From Flavobacterium sp. MFBS3-15 (lineage in GTDB: Bacteria; Bacteroidota; Bacteroidia; Flavobacteriales; Flavobacteriaceae), in assembly GCF_026107645.2 (NCBI RefSeq), contig NZ_JAPCHV010000016.1:60112-124111 (forward strand): 64,000 bases of DNA, given 5' to 3'. The translations under genes and the position numbers were made by a program. The notes beneath the pieces were generated by a model, which was not told where the DNA came from, ran no database searches, and saw only the letters and a list, made by a program, of their open reading frames with translations. Below are positions 1 through 7,757 of the stretch, in pieces. Every line of letters begins with the position of its first letter. Position 1 is the stretch's first letter.

Positions 1-24
1 AAATTATTTAAAAACCTGTAATAA

Positions 25-669
25 ATGGATTTATCCCTATACCACCTTGTCCGTGAGCCAAAAGTAAAAAAAGAAAAGAATCCTATGCTGTTACTGCTTC
101 ACGGCTATGGCAGCAATGAGGAAGACCTGTTCTCCTTTGCCGCGCAGCTGCCGGATGAGTATTTCATCATATCTGCCCGGGCGCCCTATAACCTGCCGGG
201 GTATGGCCACGCATGGTATGCCATCAATTTTGATGCTGACATGAACAAGTTTTCGGATGAAGTGCAGGCCTCGCAATCGCGCGACGTAATTGCGAAATTC
301 ATAGATGAGGCCGTGGCACATTATCCTATAGATAAAGACAGTATAACGCTGATCGGCTTTAGCCAGGGTGCAATACTGAGTTATGCAGTAGCGCTATCCT
401 ATCCTGAAAAAATACAACGCGTAGCAGCCCTTAGCGGTTACCTGAATGGTGATATCATTGCCGAAAATTTTAACCACAAGGACATTTCAAAACTGCAGTT
501 TTTTGTTTCGCACGGAATAGTGGATCAGGTAATTCCTGTAGAATGGGCGCGTAAAGCACCTGAATTCTTAAATACATTGGGACTTCAGGCTGAATATCAT
601 GAATACCCGGTTGGGCATGGCGTGGCGCCGCAGAATTTTTACGATCTGCTTTCCTGGTTAAACCGATAA
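25..669 (+). CDS. alpha/beta hydrolase, phospholipase/carboxylesterase family
   Basis: A cytoplasmic serine hydrolase of the acyl-protein thioesterase/carboxylesterase-like family, 214 residues, the usual length. The nucleophile elbow GFSQG places the catalytic serine at residue 113. Asp167 (in GIVDQVIP) and His198 (in GHGVAP) complete a believable triad, and LLLLHGYGS near residue 23 forms the oxyanion-hole strand. No signal peptide is visible. The start is only 24 bases from the window edge, so promoter and upstream neighbour cannot be judged. The gene converges on the lipoprotein gene that ends 58 bases downstream. The substrate cannot be predicted; a small ester or acyl-thioester is the usual case. 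Confidence 0.9.
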   Translation: MDLSLYHLVREPKVKKEKNPMLLLLHGYGSNEEDLFSFAAQLPDEYFIISARAPYNLPGYGHAWYAINFDADMNKFSDEVQASQSRDVIAKFIDEAVAHYPIDKDSITLIGFSQGAILSYAVALSYPEKIQRVAALSGYLNGDIIAENFNHKDISKLQFFVSHGIVDQVIPVEWARKAPEFLNTLGLQAEYHEYPVGHGVAPQNFYDLLSWLNR

Positions 670-727
670 AGTTTCAGGTTTTAAGTTATGGCTTCCGGGT
701 TGCAGCTCTGAAACAGAAACCCTGGGT

Positions 728-1219
728 TTATATGCCTTCCGGCTTATCATCACCGGTTATTTGCCCCTCCTCTATTTTGGCGCCGGCATAAAGTATCTGC
801 GAACCTTTTTGGAGTTTGTAGCTATCCTGCTTATGAAGTTTCCATTGCCCATTGACATAAGGGCCATTTTTGGAATCCCTATGCAGTATAACCGATGTTT
901 CGGTATCAGGAAGGAAAAGTTCGGCTTTGTCGCCATCGTCTTCAAAAATTACGAAAGCGCTCTTTACAATGCTTTCGCCTTCCAACTGGTCTATGGAATT
1001 GAGCCTGTAGCCTTCTTCAAATGCCCTGATACATTCTTTTCGCAACTGCGACCACTTATAGCCTGCTGAGGTTACACAGCCGTTTTTGTCCTTATCGGTA
1101 CCCAACTGGACTTTCTTGTCAGTAGTTATGTCGGCTTCGTCGTCACTGCGGTCTTTCATTATAAAATCACATGACTGCAGGAAACAACCCGCCACAAAAA
1201 GCAAAAGTATCTTGTTCAT
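728..1219 (-). CDS. hypothetical lipoprotein
   Basis: Not a family I recognise. The product starts with a lipoprotein signal (MNKILLLFVAGCFLQSC), giving a lipid-anchored Cys and a mature protein of about 145 residues. Its C-terminal half is beta-rich, with FLPDTETSVILHRDS and GQWKLHKQDSYKLQKG, resembling small periplasmic domains. An in-frame ATG three codons upstream (1228) is possible; I chose the start that gives a cleaner signal peptide. It is the last gene of a probable minus-strand operon after the MBL hydrolase and the single-pass membrane protein, with a 38-base gap. Function unknown. Confidence 0.75.
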   Translation of the reverse strand: MNKILLLFVAGCFLQSCDFIMKDRSDDEADITTDKKVQLGTDKDKNGCVTSAGYKWSQLRKECIRAFEEGYRLNSIDQLEGESIVKSAFVIFEDDGDKAELFLPDTETSVILHRDSKNGPYVNGQWKLHKQDSYKLQKGSQILYAGAKIEEGQITGDDKPEGI

Positions 1220-1257
1220 CAAATGCATAATAAAGGTTGGCTAATGTACGAAAAAAA

Positions 1258-1758
1258 TTAGTTTACCGTACCGGCATGAAGGAGCGTTTCGATGGTTTCA
1301 TATTTAAAGCTGCCATCGGGTTCCACGAAATATTTGATGAGTACTTCGCCCCATGCCTTGCCACTGCTGAAGTCGGCAATGATCCAGCGGTGGTTGAGTA
1401 CCTGTACTTTGTTGATGATCCAGTTTTGGCCGTTAACAGGGTCATAACCTACAAGTGGATTGCCATTTTTATTAGCGTTCAGGCTCATGACGCCGTCCGT
1501 TATCCTGGCCTCAAGTGTTGCTATATCTTCATTCTCGAAATATTCCAATGCATTGTCATTGGTTGACAATCTAAAATAATTGGCATCAACCACCCTGCTT
1601 TTTTCAGTTTCAAGGCTATCCTTCAGCGACTTCCTGCCGGCTTCCAGCTTTTCAATGCGGCCAGCTTCAAATTTCTGCTTGTTAGTGAAGTACATATAGG
1701 TAAACACGTTGATGAGCAGGGCAAAAATGAACAGGTATAAAAAGATATTCTTCTTCAT
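1258..1758 (-). CDS. conserved single-pass membrane protein, unknown function
   Basis: 166 residues with one N-terminal membrane segment (about residues 5-24, LYLFIFALLINVFTYMYF). A charged, probably coiled-coil stretch follows (about 28-55, QKFEAGRIEKLEAGRKSLKD), then a globular periplasmic C-terminal domain. The start lies 3 bases after the stop of the MBL-fold hydrolase gene, so the two are almost certainly cotranscribed and perhaps translationally coupled. The tight linkage suggests a shared process, but nothing in the sequence identifies it. I do not recognise catalytic residues. Confidence 0.75.
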   Translation of the reverse strand: MKKNIFLYLFIFALLINVFTYMYFTNKQKFEAGRIEKLEAGRKSLKDSLETEKSRVVDANYFRLSTNDNALEYFENEDIATLEARITDGVMSLNANKNGNPLVGYDPVNGQNWIINKVQVLNHRWIIADFSSGKAWGEVLIKYFVEPDGSFKYETIETLLHAGTVN

Positions 1759-1761
1759 GAG

Positions 1762-2526
1762 TTAAATAGTAATTTCTAAATTATCGTAAGCTAAAAAAAC
1801 ATTCTCGGGCAACGTTTGCTCCACCTCGGCATGAAAGCCCATGTTGTGGCTTATGTGGGTAAGATAGGCACGCTCCGGTTTAAGTAATTTTATCAGCGCA
1901 AGGGCCTCTTCCAGGTTGTAATGGGTATCGTGTGGCTCATGTCGCAGGGCACTTACCACAAGTACTTTAAGCCCTTTCAGTTTTTCAGTTTCCTCCGGTG
2001 TAATGTACTTTACATCGGTAAGGTAGGCAAAGCTACCAATCCTGTAGCCGAAAATATCAAGATCGCCATGCTTTACGCTTATGGGTTCGCAGGTCTTATT
2101 ACCAACAGCGAAGGCCTGTCCCCGCACTACCTCGTTAACAGTAACCGAAGGTGCTCCCGGATACCTGTCAACTTCTGTAAACACATAATCAAAACGCTGA
2201 CGGAGATTTTTTATTACTCGCTCATGCCCGTAAATGGGTATGTCGCCCTGCCGGAAGAAAAACGGCCTGATATCGTCAAGCCCGGCGGTGTGGTCGGAAT
2301 GTTCGTGAGTGTATAGAATGCCGTCCAGTTTTTGGCATTGCGATGTGAGCATCTGCTGCCGGAAATCGGGCCCGCAATCAATCACCCAGGAATGGTCATC
2401 CCAATGGATCCATACCGATACCCTGAGGCGTTTGTCACGGTGGTCCGCACTGCGGCATACCCCGTCATTACAGCCAATGACAGGGATTCCCTGAGACGTT
2501 CCCGTACCTAAAAACCAAACTTTCAA
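1762..2526 (-). CDS. MBL-fold metallohydrolase, PhnP/lipoate-associated type
   Basis: 254 residues of the metallo-beta-lactamase superfamily. The metal-binding motif THEHSDHTAGLDD (near residue 95) gives the HxHxDH ligands, and the HISHN stretch near the C-terminus supplies the last His. The N-terminal GTGTSQGIPVIGC is typical of the PhnP-like branch, which cleaves cyclic phosphates or phosphodiesters. Conserved cysteines at GCNDGVC could form the structural zinc site known in PhnP. There is no phosphonate locus here, so PhnP function itself is not implied. First gene of a minus-strand operon; its promoter region (2527-2611) is shared with the divergent 498-residue gene. Confidence 0.88.
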   Translation of the reverse strand: MKVWFLGTGTSQGIPVIGCNDGVCRSADHRDKRLRVSVWIHWDDHSWVIDCGPDFRQQMLTSQCQKLDGILYTHEHSDHTAGLDDIRPFFFRQGDIPIYGHERVIKNLRQRFDYVFTEVDRYPGAPSVTVNEVVRGQAFAVGNKTCEPISVKHGDLDIFGYRIGSFAYLTDVKYITPEETEKLKGLKVLVVSALRHEPHDTHYNLEEALALIKLLKPERAYLTHISHNMGFHAEVEQTLPENVFLAYDNLEITI

Positions 2527-2592
2527 AAGAGGTAATTTTTTACAAAAATAACACTATTTGTTTTAAAAAACCTCTTTGATTTGCTAACTTTG
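2526..2592. promoter_or_regulatory. divergent promoter region with flanking inverted repeat
   Basis: On the plus strand TAACTTTG (2585-2592) matches the Bacteroidota -7 box TAnnTTTG, 19 bases before the ATG of the 498-residue gene. On the minus strand TATTTTTG (plus coordinates 2543-2550) fits the same box for the MBL operon, 16 bases before its ATG at 2526. Inverted arms AAAGAGGT (2526-2533) and ACCTCTTT (2570-2577) bracket the MBL -7 box and could be an operator. No good -33 TTTG sits at ideal spacing for either promoter (a TTTG at 2557-2560 is 24 bases from the plus box). Confidence 0.5.
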
Positions 2593-2611
2593 CAACATAT
2601 CGCTTCCCGCT

Positions 2612-4108
2612 ATGAAATTAACTGAGACTGATATTACGCTGAAAGGCGACAGGATGATTGAACATGTGCCATCGATAAAAGACAAGGCATTGCGCATCAA
2701 CCTTAATGAAAATATTTACGGAACTTTTTCTGAAATCGGGGCCGGGCAGGAAACTGTTCGCCATTTTTTCAGGTCGGGCGGATCATCCGGCACCATTGCC
2801 AAGGCAATGTCGGCTTATGACAAAGATTTCAGTGATGCCATATATGGTGTGGAAGACGATGGACGCTATGTTACCGAAAGCCGCCTGAAAAAGATGCTTA
2901 GCCATGAGGTACGCATCATAGAGCAGCGCCTTAAGAGGGATAAACATCCGAATAAGGTATTCTTCAGCTACGCCAATACGGTTGCTACCATCGATTTTGC
3001 AAAGCAGTTCAAGGGCCACGGCTGGGTTGGCCTCAAGTACCAGGTAGAACCGGATGAGGACTACAACGAAATCATCCTGCACATACGCTTTAAGGAAACA
3101 GATGCACGCCTGCAACAGGAAACACTGGGCATACTCGGTGTTAACCTTATATATGGAGCATTCTACAAATACAACGAGCCTAAAAAGCTGTTGCGCTACC
3201 TGTATGACCACCTGGACAAAGACCAGCTTGAAATCGACACCATCAATTTCTCGGGACCGCGCTTTGCCGATGTGGACAACAGGCTGATGAGCCTCCAACT
3301 GGTTAAGAACGGCATGACCGATGCGGTAATGTTCGACCCCAGTGGGCACAACGTATTGCCAGCCGCCGTACTCTACAAAAAAAACATACTCGCCCTGCGC
3401 GGAAGCTTCCGGCCGGTGACGAAAGTGAATATGGACATGTATGAGAAATCATACAAAATGTTCCTTGAAGAAAATAAGGTAGACAAAGACAAAGCCCTCG
3501 TAGTTTTTGAAATAACCCTGTCAAACCTGCGCTCCGAAGGTGAAATCGACGAACGTGATTTTATGGATCGAGCCGAACTGCTATGTTCTCTAGGACAAAC
3601 AGTTATGATATCCAACTTTCAGGAATACTATAAGGTTGTAGAGTATTTCTCTGCTTATACCAAAGCCCGTATGGGCCTCGCCATGGGAGTGAGCAACCTG
3701 GTAGACATATTCGACGAAAAATATTACCGCCACCTTAGTGGGGGAATATTGGAAGCATTCGGAAAACTATTCTATCGTGACCTCAAAGTATTCCTGTACC
3801 CTATGAAGGATGAGGAAGGAAATGTCATCGACTCTGAAAACCTGAAGGTGCATCCACGCATGAAGGAACTATACAAGTTCTTTAAATTTAACGGCAAGGT
3901 GGTCGACATCAGCGACGTTAACAGGGAACATTTGGAGATTTTCTCGCGTGAAGTGCTTAAAATGATCAGTAAGGGAAAAACAGGCTGGGAAGCCATGCTG
4001 CCATCCGGTATTGCGGAAGTCATTAAAGAAAATCATCTTTTTGGTTACGACCCAAAGAAACTGGTTGCGGAAGAACCCAGACCCGAAGGGGCCAGCCAAT
4101 CACAGTAA
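2612..4108 (+). CDS. large conserved Bacteroidota cytoplasmic protein, unknown function
   Basis: 498 residues without signal peptide or membrane segment. Proteins of this type occur across Bacteroidota and are often labelled TonB-dependent receptor or nicotinate-nucleotide adenylyltransferase in databases (recalled, not checked). Neither label fits: there is no signal peptide, plug or barrel, and no clear HxGH nucleotidyl-transferase motif. Features seen: a mixed alpha/beta composition, ENIYGTF and RSGGSSGTIAKAMSAYDK near the N-terminus, MFDPSGHNVLPAAVLYKKN mid-protein, and a tail rich in Glu, Pro and Ser. The start at 2612 follows a -7 box; an internal ATG at 2654 is an alternative. Monocistronic. 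Confidence 0.85.
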   Translation: MKLTETDITLKGDRMIEHVPSIKDKALRINLNENIYGTFSEIGAGQETVRHFFRSGGSSGTIAKAMSAYDKDFSDAIYGVEDDGRYVTESRLKKMLSHEVRIIEQRLKRDKHPNKVFFSYANTVATIDFAKQFKGHGWVGLKYQVEPDEDYNEIILHIRFKETDARLQQETLGILGVNLIYGAFYKYNEPKKLLRYLYDHLDKDQLEIDTINFSGPRFADVDNRLMSLQLVKNGMTDAVMFDPSGHNVLPAAVLYKKNILALRGSFRPVTKVNMDMYEKSYKMFLEENKVDKDKALVVFEITLSNLRSEGEIDERDFMDRAELLCSLGQTVMISNFQEYYKVVEYFSAYTKARMGLAMGVSNLVDIFDEKYYRHLSGGILEAFGKLFYRDLKVFLYPMKDEEGNVIDSENLKVHPRMKELYKFFKFNGKVVDISDVNREHLEIFSREVLKMISKGKTGWEAMLPSGIAEVIKENHLFGYDPKKLVAEEPRPEGASQSQ

Positions 4109-4298
4109 CCGCATAGTTGTAGACAATGGTTTTTACCACAAAGACACATAGCTATTAAATTCGGATAGTGGGAAACTGAGTACCACAAAACCTGAAGCTT
4201 AGCTTGACTATGCCTGTCTACTACCCGGGAGTAATAAAAGACCATACTTTACACGTAAGTGTTTGGCTATCAAAATCCACAAAGTCACATAAGTTAAT

Positions 4299-5060
4299 AT
4301 GACTAACCCTATCATAGGCATAATGGGCGCCATGCCTGAAGAAATTGACGGTGTCATTTCTTTAATGGATAACCCGCAGTGTACCATTATCGGCATGAGG
4401 ACTTATACGTCTGGAACGATAAACGGCACCTGCGCCGTGGTTGTTTTCTCCCGTTGGGGAAAGGTTGCTGCATCGGCTACCGCTGCCACACTCATCCATG
4501 CCTTCAAAATCACAGAACTGATTTTTACCGGAGTTGCCGGTGCTATCGACCCTACCCTTAAAGTAGGCGATGTTGTGGCAGCGAAAAGGCTGATACAGCA
4601 TGACCTGGACGCCAGGCCTTTGATGCAGCGATTTGAAATCCCGCTTTTGGGGATGACTTACCTTGAAATCCCTGAAAAAAGAATGGATGAAATAAAAGAG
4701 GCCATAGCTCCCCTGTTCATCAACAGAACATTGCAGGAAAACATAGGAAAAAGCATTTTATCAGAATTCGGCATAACGGCCCCAAACCTCCACATTGGCG
4801 ATATAGCCAGTGGTGACCGTTTCTTTGCTTCAGAATTGCAAAAACAGCAATTGAACGAGGCATTGCCCACAGTGCTTTGCGTAGAAATGGAGGGCGCCGC
4901 GGTAGCGCAGGTATGCTATGAGCACAACCTGCCTTTTACAGTAATCCGCACCATATCAGATACGGCAGACGAAAACTCGCACATCGACTTTCCGAGATTC
5001 ATTGAAAATGTTTCAAGCCGGTATTCCGTAGCCATAATTCAGGCTCTATTAAAGGATTAG
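4299..5060 (+). CDS. mtnN: 5'-methylthioadenosine/S-adenosylhomocysteine nucleosidase
   Basis: Hydrolyses the N-glycosidic bond of methylthioadenosine and S-adenosylhomocysteine, removing inhibitory by-products of SAM-dependent reactions in the cytoplasm. GIMGAMPEEIDGV at the N-terminus supplies the catalytic acid (Glu15 by alignment with E. coli Glu12), and RTISDTAD near the C-terminus supplies the purine-contacting Asp221. The VEMEGAAVAQVC motif contacts the ribose. At 253 residues it is about 20 longer than E. coli Pfs, with the extra length in the middle. The stop codon overlaps that of the convergent PAS-LuxR gene. 190 bases of intergenic DNA precede it. Confidence 0.9.
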   Translation: MTNPIIGIMGAMPEEIDGVISLMDNPQCTIIGMRTYTSGTINGTCAVVVFSRWGKVAASATAATLIHAFKITELIFTGVAGAIDPTLKVGDVVAAKRLIQHDLDARPLMQRFEIPLLGMTYLEIPEKRMDEIKEAIAPLFINRTLQENIGKSILSEFGITAPNLHIGDIASGDRFFASELQKQQLNEALPTVLCVEMEGAAVAQVCYEHNLPFTVIRTISDTADENSHIDFPRFIENVSSRYSVAIIQALLKD

Positions 5061-5815
5061 ACCCAACCGTTATCAAAAGCGAGACGTATGAGCTCACCCG
5101 TGGATCTTGCTGCCGATTTTTTTAAAATATTCTTACGGTGTGCATCAACAGTATGCTTGCTGATATTCAGGTAAAGGCTTATTTCCAAACTGCTCTTACC
5201 GTTGGCAAGTTCCCTGAGTACGTCCTTCTCCCTTTTTGTAAATATCCCGTTCCTGATCCTGAAAAGGTCTTTTACATCTACATTCATATAAGAAGGCTCC
5301 CCATCAAGTCCTATGAAGGATAGTATGGGCTTGGAATCTTTTTTCAGGTGCGTGATATCGGTCTGCACTATAAACGTGCGCACATCGTCGGCATCGTGCT
5401 GAATGATTACATACTGGTTAAGTATGCGGACATACTCACCATCGGCACGGCGAAGGCGATGATCATACTGTACTTTGTACTTAAAAAGCTGTTCACCCGA
5501 AACTTTGGAGAAGAACTGTGCCACGGCAGCTTCGAAATTAAGGAAATAAGGCATGTCGTCAGGATGTATCGCATCGGAATACACGGTAAGGTCAAAATTT
5601 TCCGGAGCATATCCCAAAACATTCTCCATTTCAGGGCTGACCAATTCAAACCTTGATTTCCTTACATTATTAATCATATAATAATAATTACCCACCTGAA
5701 AAATGTCCAGAAGTTTTTTGTGCATCCTGATATCAAACGTCAGGTCTGTAACATTCTCTTCGGTAGTAATATTAGCCCATATTTTTTTGAGCTCAGAATA
5801 AACATTAGCAGGCAT
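5057..5815 (-). CDS. PAS domain LuxR-type transcriptional regulator
   Basis: 252 residues. The middle of the protein resembles a PAS fold: VSPEMENVLGYAPENFD and AIHPDDMPYFLNFEAAV match PAS_3-like sensors, and VRTFIVQTDITHLKK matches the following PAC segment. The C-terminal 60 residues are a LuxR/GerE helix-turn-helix (FTKREKDVLRELANGKSS, then SLYLNISKHTVDAHRKNI). There is no receiver or kinase domain, so it is likely a one-component sensor-regulator; its ligand and targets are unknown. The family is common in Flavobacteria. Its 3' end overlaps that of mtnN by 4 bases (TTAG shared on opposite strands). Confidence 0.85.
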   Translation of the reverse strand: MPANVYSELKKIWANITTEENVTDLTFDIRMHKKLLDIFQVGNYYYMINNVRKSRFELVSPEMENVLGYAPENFDLTVYSDAIHPDDMPYFLNFEAAVAQFFSKVSGEQLFKYKVQYDHRLRRADGEYVRILNQYVIIQHDADDVRTFIVQTDITHLKKDSKPILSFIGLDGEPSYMNVDVKDLFRIRNGIFTKREKDVLRELANGKSSLEISLYLNISKHTVDAHRKNILKKSAARSTGELIRLAFDNGWV

Positions 5816-6057
5816 ATATCAGCATTTAAAAGGCATTTGAAAAATAACTATTATTTTGATATAAATGCCGTAGTGCATGAGGTTTGCCAAATAGTCAATT
5901 ATCAAAACAACATTTGACAATTTCAAATACCCGGATTACAATTTACATCAAAAATTGAGCGTTATACAAAAATAACTGTAACAGTTAAGCAAAAACATAC
6001 CTATAAATAGGGATATTTACAGAATGATTTCGAATACTCAAGCCGCAAACAGGTGTA

Positions 6058-6366
6058 TTGAATGCAAAGGTTGGCGATACGATTCATTTCAAATTGAATT
6101 ATTCCGATCCCGTCAAAGAGATACAAATTGCAACGAATGTATTCGACATTCAGGATATTTACGATGATTTTAGCAATGATGAGGAAAAAGAAGGGTTTCG
6201 TGGGGAGGAAACACTGCAATATAAAAAAAACGTGATTCCCTACGAGGAAAAACAGGGCAATTTATTTGAATTTGATTACGTGATAGATAATAAAAGCATA
6301 AGGTTTATTGATATTTACTTTGATTATACCCATGTAATGCGGTTTAAAATAAAAGCCGGACAATAA
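6058..6366 (+). CDS. short hypothetical ORF, possibly a 5'-truncated gene
   Basis: 102 codons open from TTG at 6058; no ATG is available in frame, and the frame itself is open only from 6028 (stop at 6025). The translation looks like real protein (VGDTIHFKLNYSDPVKEIQI) but appears to begin mid-domain. In the frame one base away the preceding bases read LQNDFEYSSRKQVY, which could be an upstream part separated by a frameshift. It lies alone between the start of the PAS-LuxR gene and the end of the peroxiredoxin gene. It may be a small gene with a TTG start or a remnant; I lean to remnant. No function can be assigned. Confidence 0.35.
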   Translation: MNAKVGDTIHFKLNYSDPVKEIQIATNVFDIQDIYDDFSNDEEKEGFRGEETLQYKKNVIPYEEKQGNLFEFDYVIDNKSIRFIDIYFDYTHVMRFKIKAGQ

Positions 6367-6373
6367 AAGCAGA

Positions 6374-6826
6374 TTACTTCAATATCTGCTCTGTGTGCAT
6401 TTTGCTCTTCACATCAGTAATCACTTCCTCAATGATACCTTTCTCATCAATTACGAACGTGGTACGGTTAATGCCGTCGAATAATCTCCCCATAAACTTT
6501 TTAGGCCCCCACACGCCAAAGGCATTGATAACCGATTTGTCCTCATCAGCAATCAGGGGGAATGGCAAATTATACTTGTTGCGGAAGTTGCCCTGCTTCT
6601 TTTGGGTATCGGCGCTTACACCAAGCAGCTCATAATTAAGGGCCCTGAAACGCCCGAAGTTATCACGAAGGTTGCAGACTTCCACTGTACAGGTAGGTGT
6701 ACTGGCACCGGGATAAAAAAAGACTACCAGCTTTTTGCCTTTGTAATCGGATAGTTTGTGCATGTTGCCGTCCTGGTCGATGCCCGAAAATTCAGGCGCC
6801 TTGTCTCCTTTTTTTAGTGGTGTCAT
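6374..6826 (-). CDS. bcp: thioredoxin-dependent thiol peroxidase (BCP/PrxQ-type peroxiredoxin)
   Basis: Reduces hydroperoxides using thioredoxin. The first full start consistent with the family is the ATG at 6826, giving 150 residues; a longer open frame to 6940 would run into the divergent nth gene and is rejected. The peroxidatic Cys46 lies in FYPGASTPTC, and Cys51 five residues on is the resolving Cys typical of PrxQ. The usual PK-D-x-TPGCT is here PGASTPTCT, a common variant. The promoter -7 box TAGCTTTG sits at 6845-6852 on the minus strand. Divergent from nth with 33 bases between the two ATGs, a pairing of peroxide defence and DNA repair. Confidence 0.92.
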   Translation of the reverse strand: MTPLKKGDKAPEFSGIDQDGNMHKLSDYKGKKLVVFFYPGASTPTCTVEVCNLRDNFGRFRALNYELLGVSADTQKKQGNFRNKYNLPFPLIADEDKSVINAFGVWGPKKFMGRLFDGINRTTFVIDEKGIIEEVITDVKSKMHTEQILK

Positions 6827-6831
6827 TCGCT

Positions 6832-6852
6832 TATATTTGTACTGCAAAGCTA
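6832..6852. promoter_or_regulatory. face-to-face -7 boxes of bcp and nth
   Basis: TATATTTG at 6832-6839 (plus strand) is a perfect TAnnTTTG -7 box, 20 bases before the nth ATG. TAGCTTTG on the minus strand (plus coordinates 6845-6852) is a perfect -7 box, 18 bases before the bcp ATG. The two converge within 21 bases, so each polymerase must initiate over the other's promoter and the -33 regions fall inside the opposite genes. This implies mutually exclusive firing. Confidence 0.6.
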
Positions 6853-6859
6853 CTCTAAA

Positions 6860-7519
6860 ATGACCAAAGCGCAAAAAGCCCAATTCATAATTGACACCCT
6901 GGACGAAATATACCCGGAAATTCCCATCCCTTTGGACCATAAAGACCCTTATACACTCCTAATAGCGGTACTGATGAGTGCACAAAGTACCGATGTACGC
7001 GTCAACCAGATCACGCCGTTGCTGTTTGCCAAGGCCGATAACCCGTATGATATGGTGAAGCTGTCAGTAGAAGAGATACGTGACATCATCAAGCCTGTGG
7101 GCCTATCGCCGGCCAAGGCAAAGGCGATACACGGGCTTTCGGAAATTCTGATCGACAAGCATGGCGGCAAAGTACCCGATAACTTCCCCGACTTAGAGGC
7201 GCTGCCCGGCGTGGGCCACAAAACGGCCAGCGTGGTCATGAGCCAAGCATTTGGCGTACCTGCCTTTCCGGTAGACACACACATCCACCGGCTGATGTAC
7301 CGCTGGGGACTTAGCGATGGTAAGAATGTGGTACAAACAGAAAAAGATGCTAAAAAACTTTTCCCTGAAGACCGCTGGAACGACCTGCACCTGCAAATCA
7401 TCTGGTACGGCAGGCAGTATTCGCCCGCCCGCGGCTGGGATCTGAAAAAGGATGTGATTACGGCGACTATCGGAAGGAAAGAGGTGCTGGAGGAGTATGG
7501 AAAAAAGAAGGTAAAATAA
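6860..7519 (+). CDS. nth: endonuclease III, lacking the iron-sulphur cluster
   Basis: Base-excision-repair DNA glycosylase/AP lyase for oxidised pyrimidines. The helix-hairpin-helix LPGVGHKTASVV carries the catalytic Lys121, and FPVDTHIHR carries Asp139. At 219 residues it is the usual length. The region after GRQYSPARGWD should hold the four cysteines of the 4Fe-4S cluster (C-x6-C-x2-C-x5-C in E. coli), but the whole protein contains no cysteine at all. The cluster is therefore absent, not merely rearranged. Transcribed from a -7 box 20 bases upstream, divergent from bcp. Downstream lies a degenerate intergenic repeat. Confidence 0.9.
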   Translation: MTKAQKAQFIIDTLDEIYPEIPIPLDHKDPYTLLIAVLMSAQSTDVRVNQITPLLFAKADNPYDMVKLSVEEIRDIIKPVGLSPAKAKAIHGLSEILIDKHGGKVPDNFPDLEALPGVGHKTASVVMSQAFGVPAFPVDTHIHRLMYRWGLSDGKNVVQTEKDAKKLFPEDRWNDLHLQIIWYGRQYSPARGWDLKKDVITATIGRKEVLEEYGKKKVK

Positions 7520-7539
7520 ACGATACTCACTGTTGATTC

Positions 7540-7690
7540 CGTCATTGCGAGGAAGAATGACTAAGCGATTTTTCTACATCAACAACAGTAACTGAGCAAA
7601 GATTGCCACGCTCCGTAAACTGCGCTTGCAATTAACAACAAACACCATACCGCCTTTAAGGCTCCCCAAGTGTCGCTTGCGCCAAAGATA
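7540..7690. repeat. degenerate intergenic repeat, GTCATTGCGAGG type
   Basis: The sequence begins GTCATTGCGAGGAAGAATGA at about 7541 and includes AGATTGCCACGCTCC. It resembles the GTCATTGCGAGG...GCAATCT repeats scattered between genes in many Bacteroidota, but the mirror arm is largely decayed. It separates nth from the converging sigma-factor operon. No ORF here looks real. Confidence 0.4.
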
Positions 7691-7714
7691 TGTCGAATTG
7701 GAACCAAACAAAGC

Positions 7715-7753
7715 ATAAAAAAACCTCCCGTAAATTACTGCGGGAGGTTTTTT
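7715..7753. terminator. bidirectional rho-independent terminator
   Basis: Perfect 10-bp stem AAACCTCCCG (7721-7730) and CGGGAGGTTT (7741-7750) with a 10-base loop, A-tract on the left and T-tract on the right. It lies 5 bases beyond the stop of the 47-codon ORF on the minus strand and also faces nth transcription. Its position supports the small ORF as the true end of the sigma-factor transcript. Confidence 0.85.
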
Positions 7754-7757
7754 CGAA

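Noticed and set aside
6827..6940. Longer start for the peroxiredoxin gene (188 residues)
   Set aside because: It would overlap the nth start and both -7 boxes, and the family begins at the MTPLKKGDKAPEF position.
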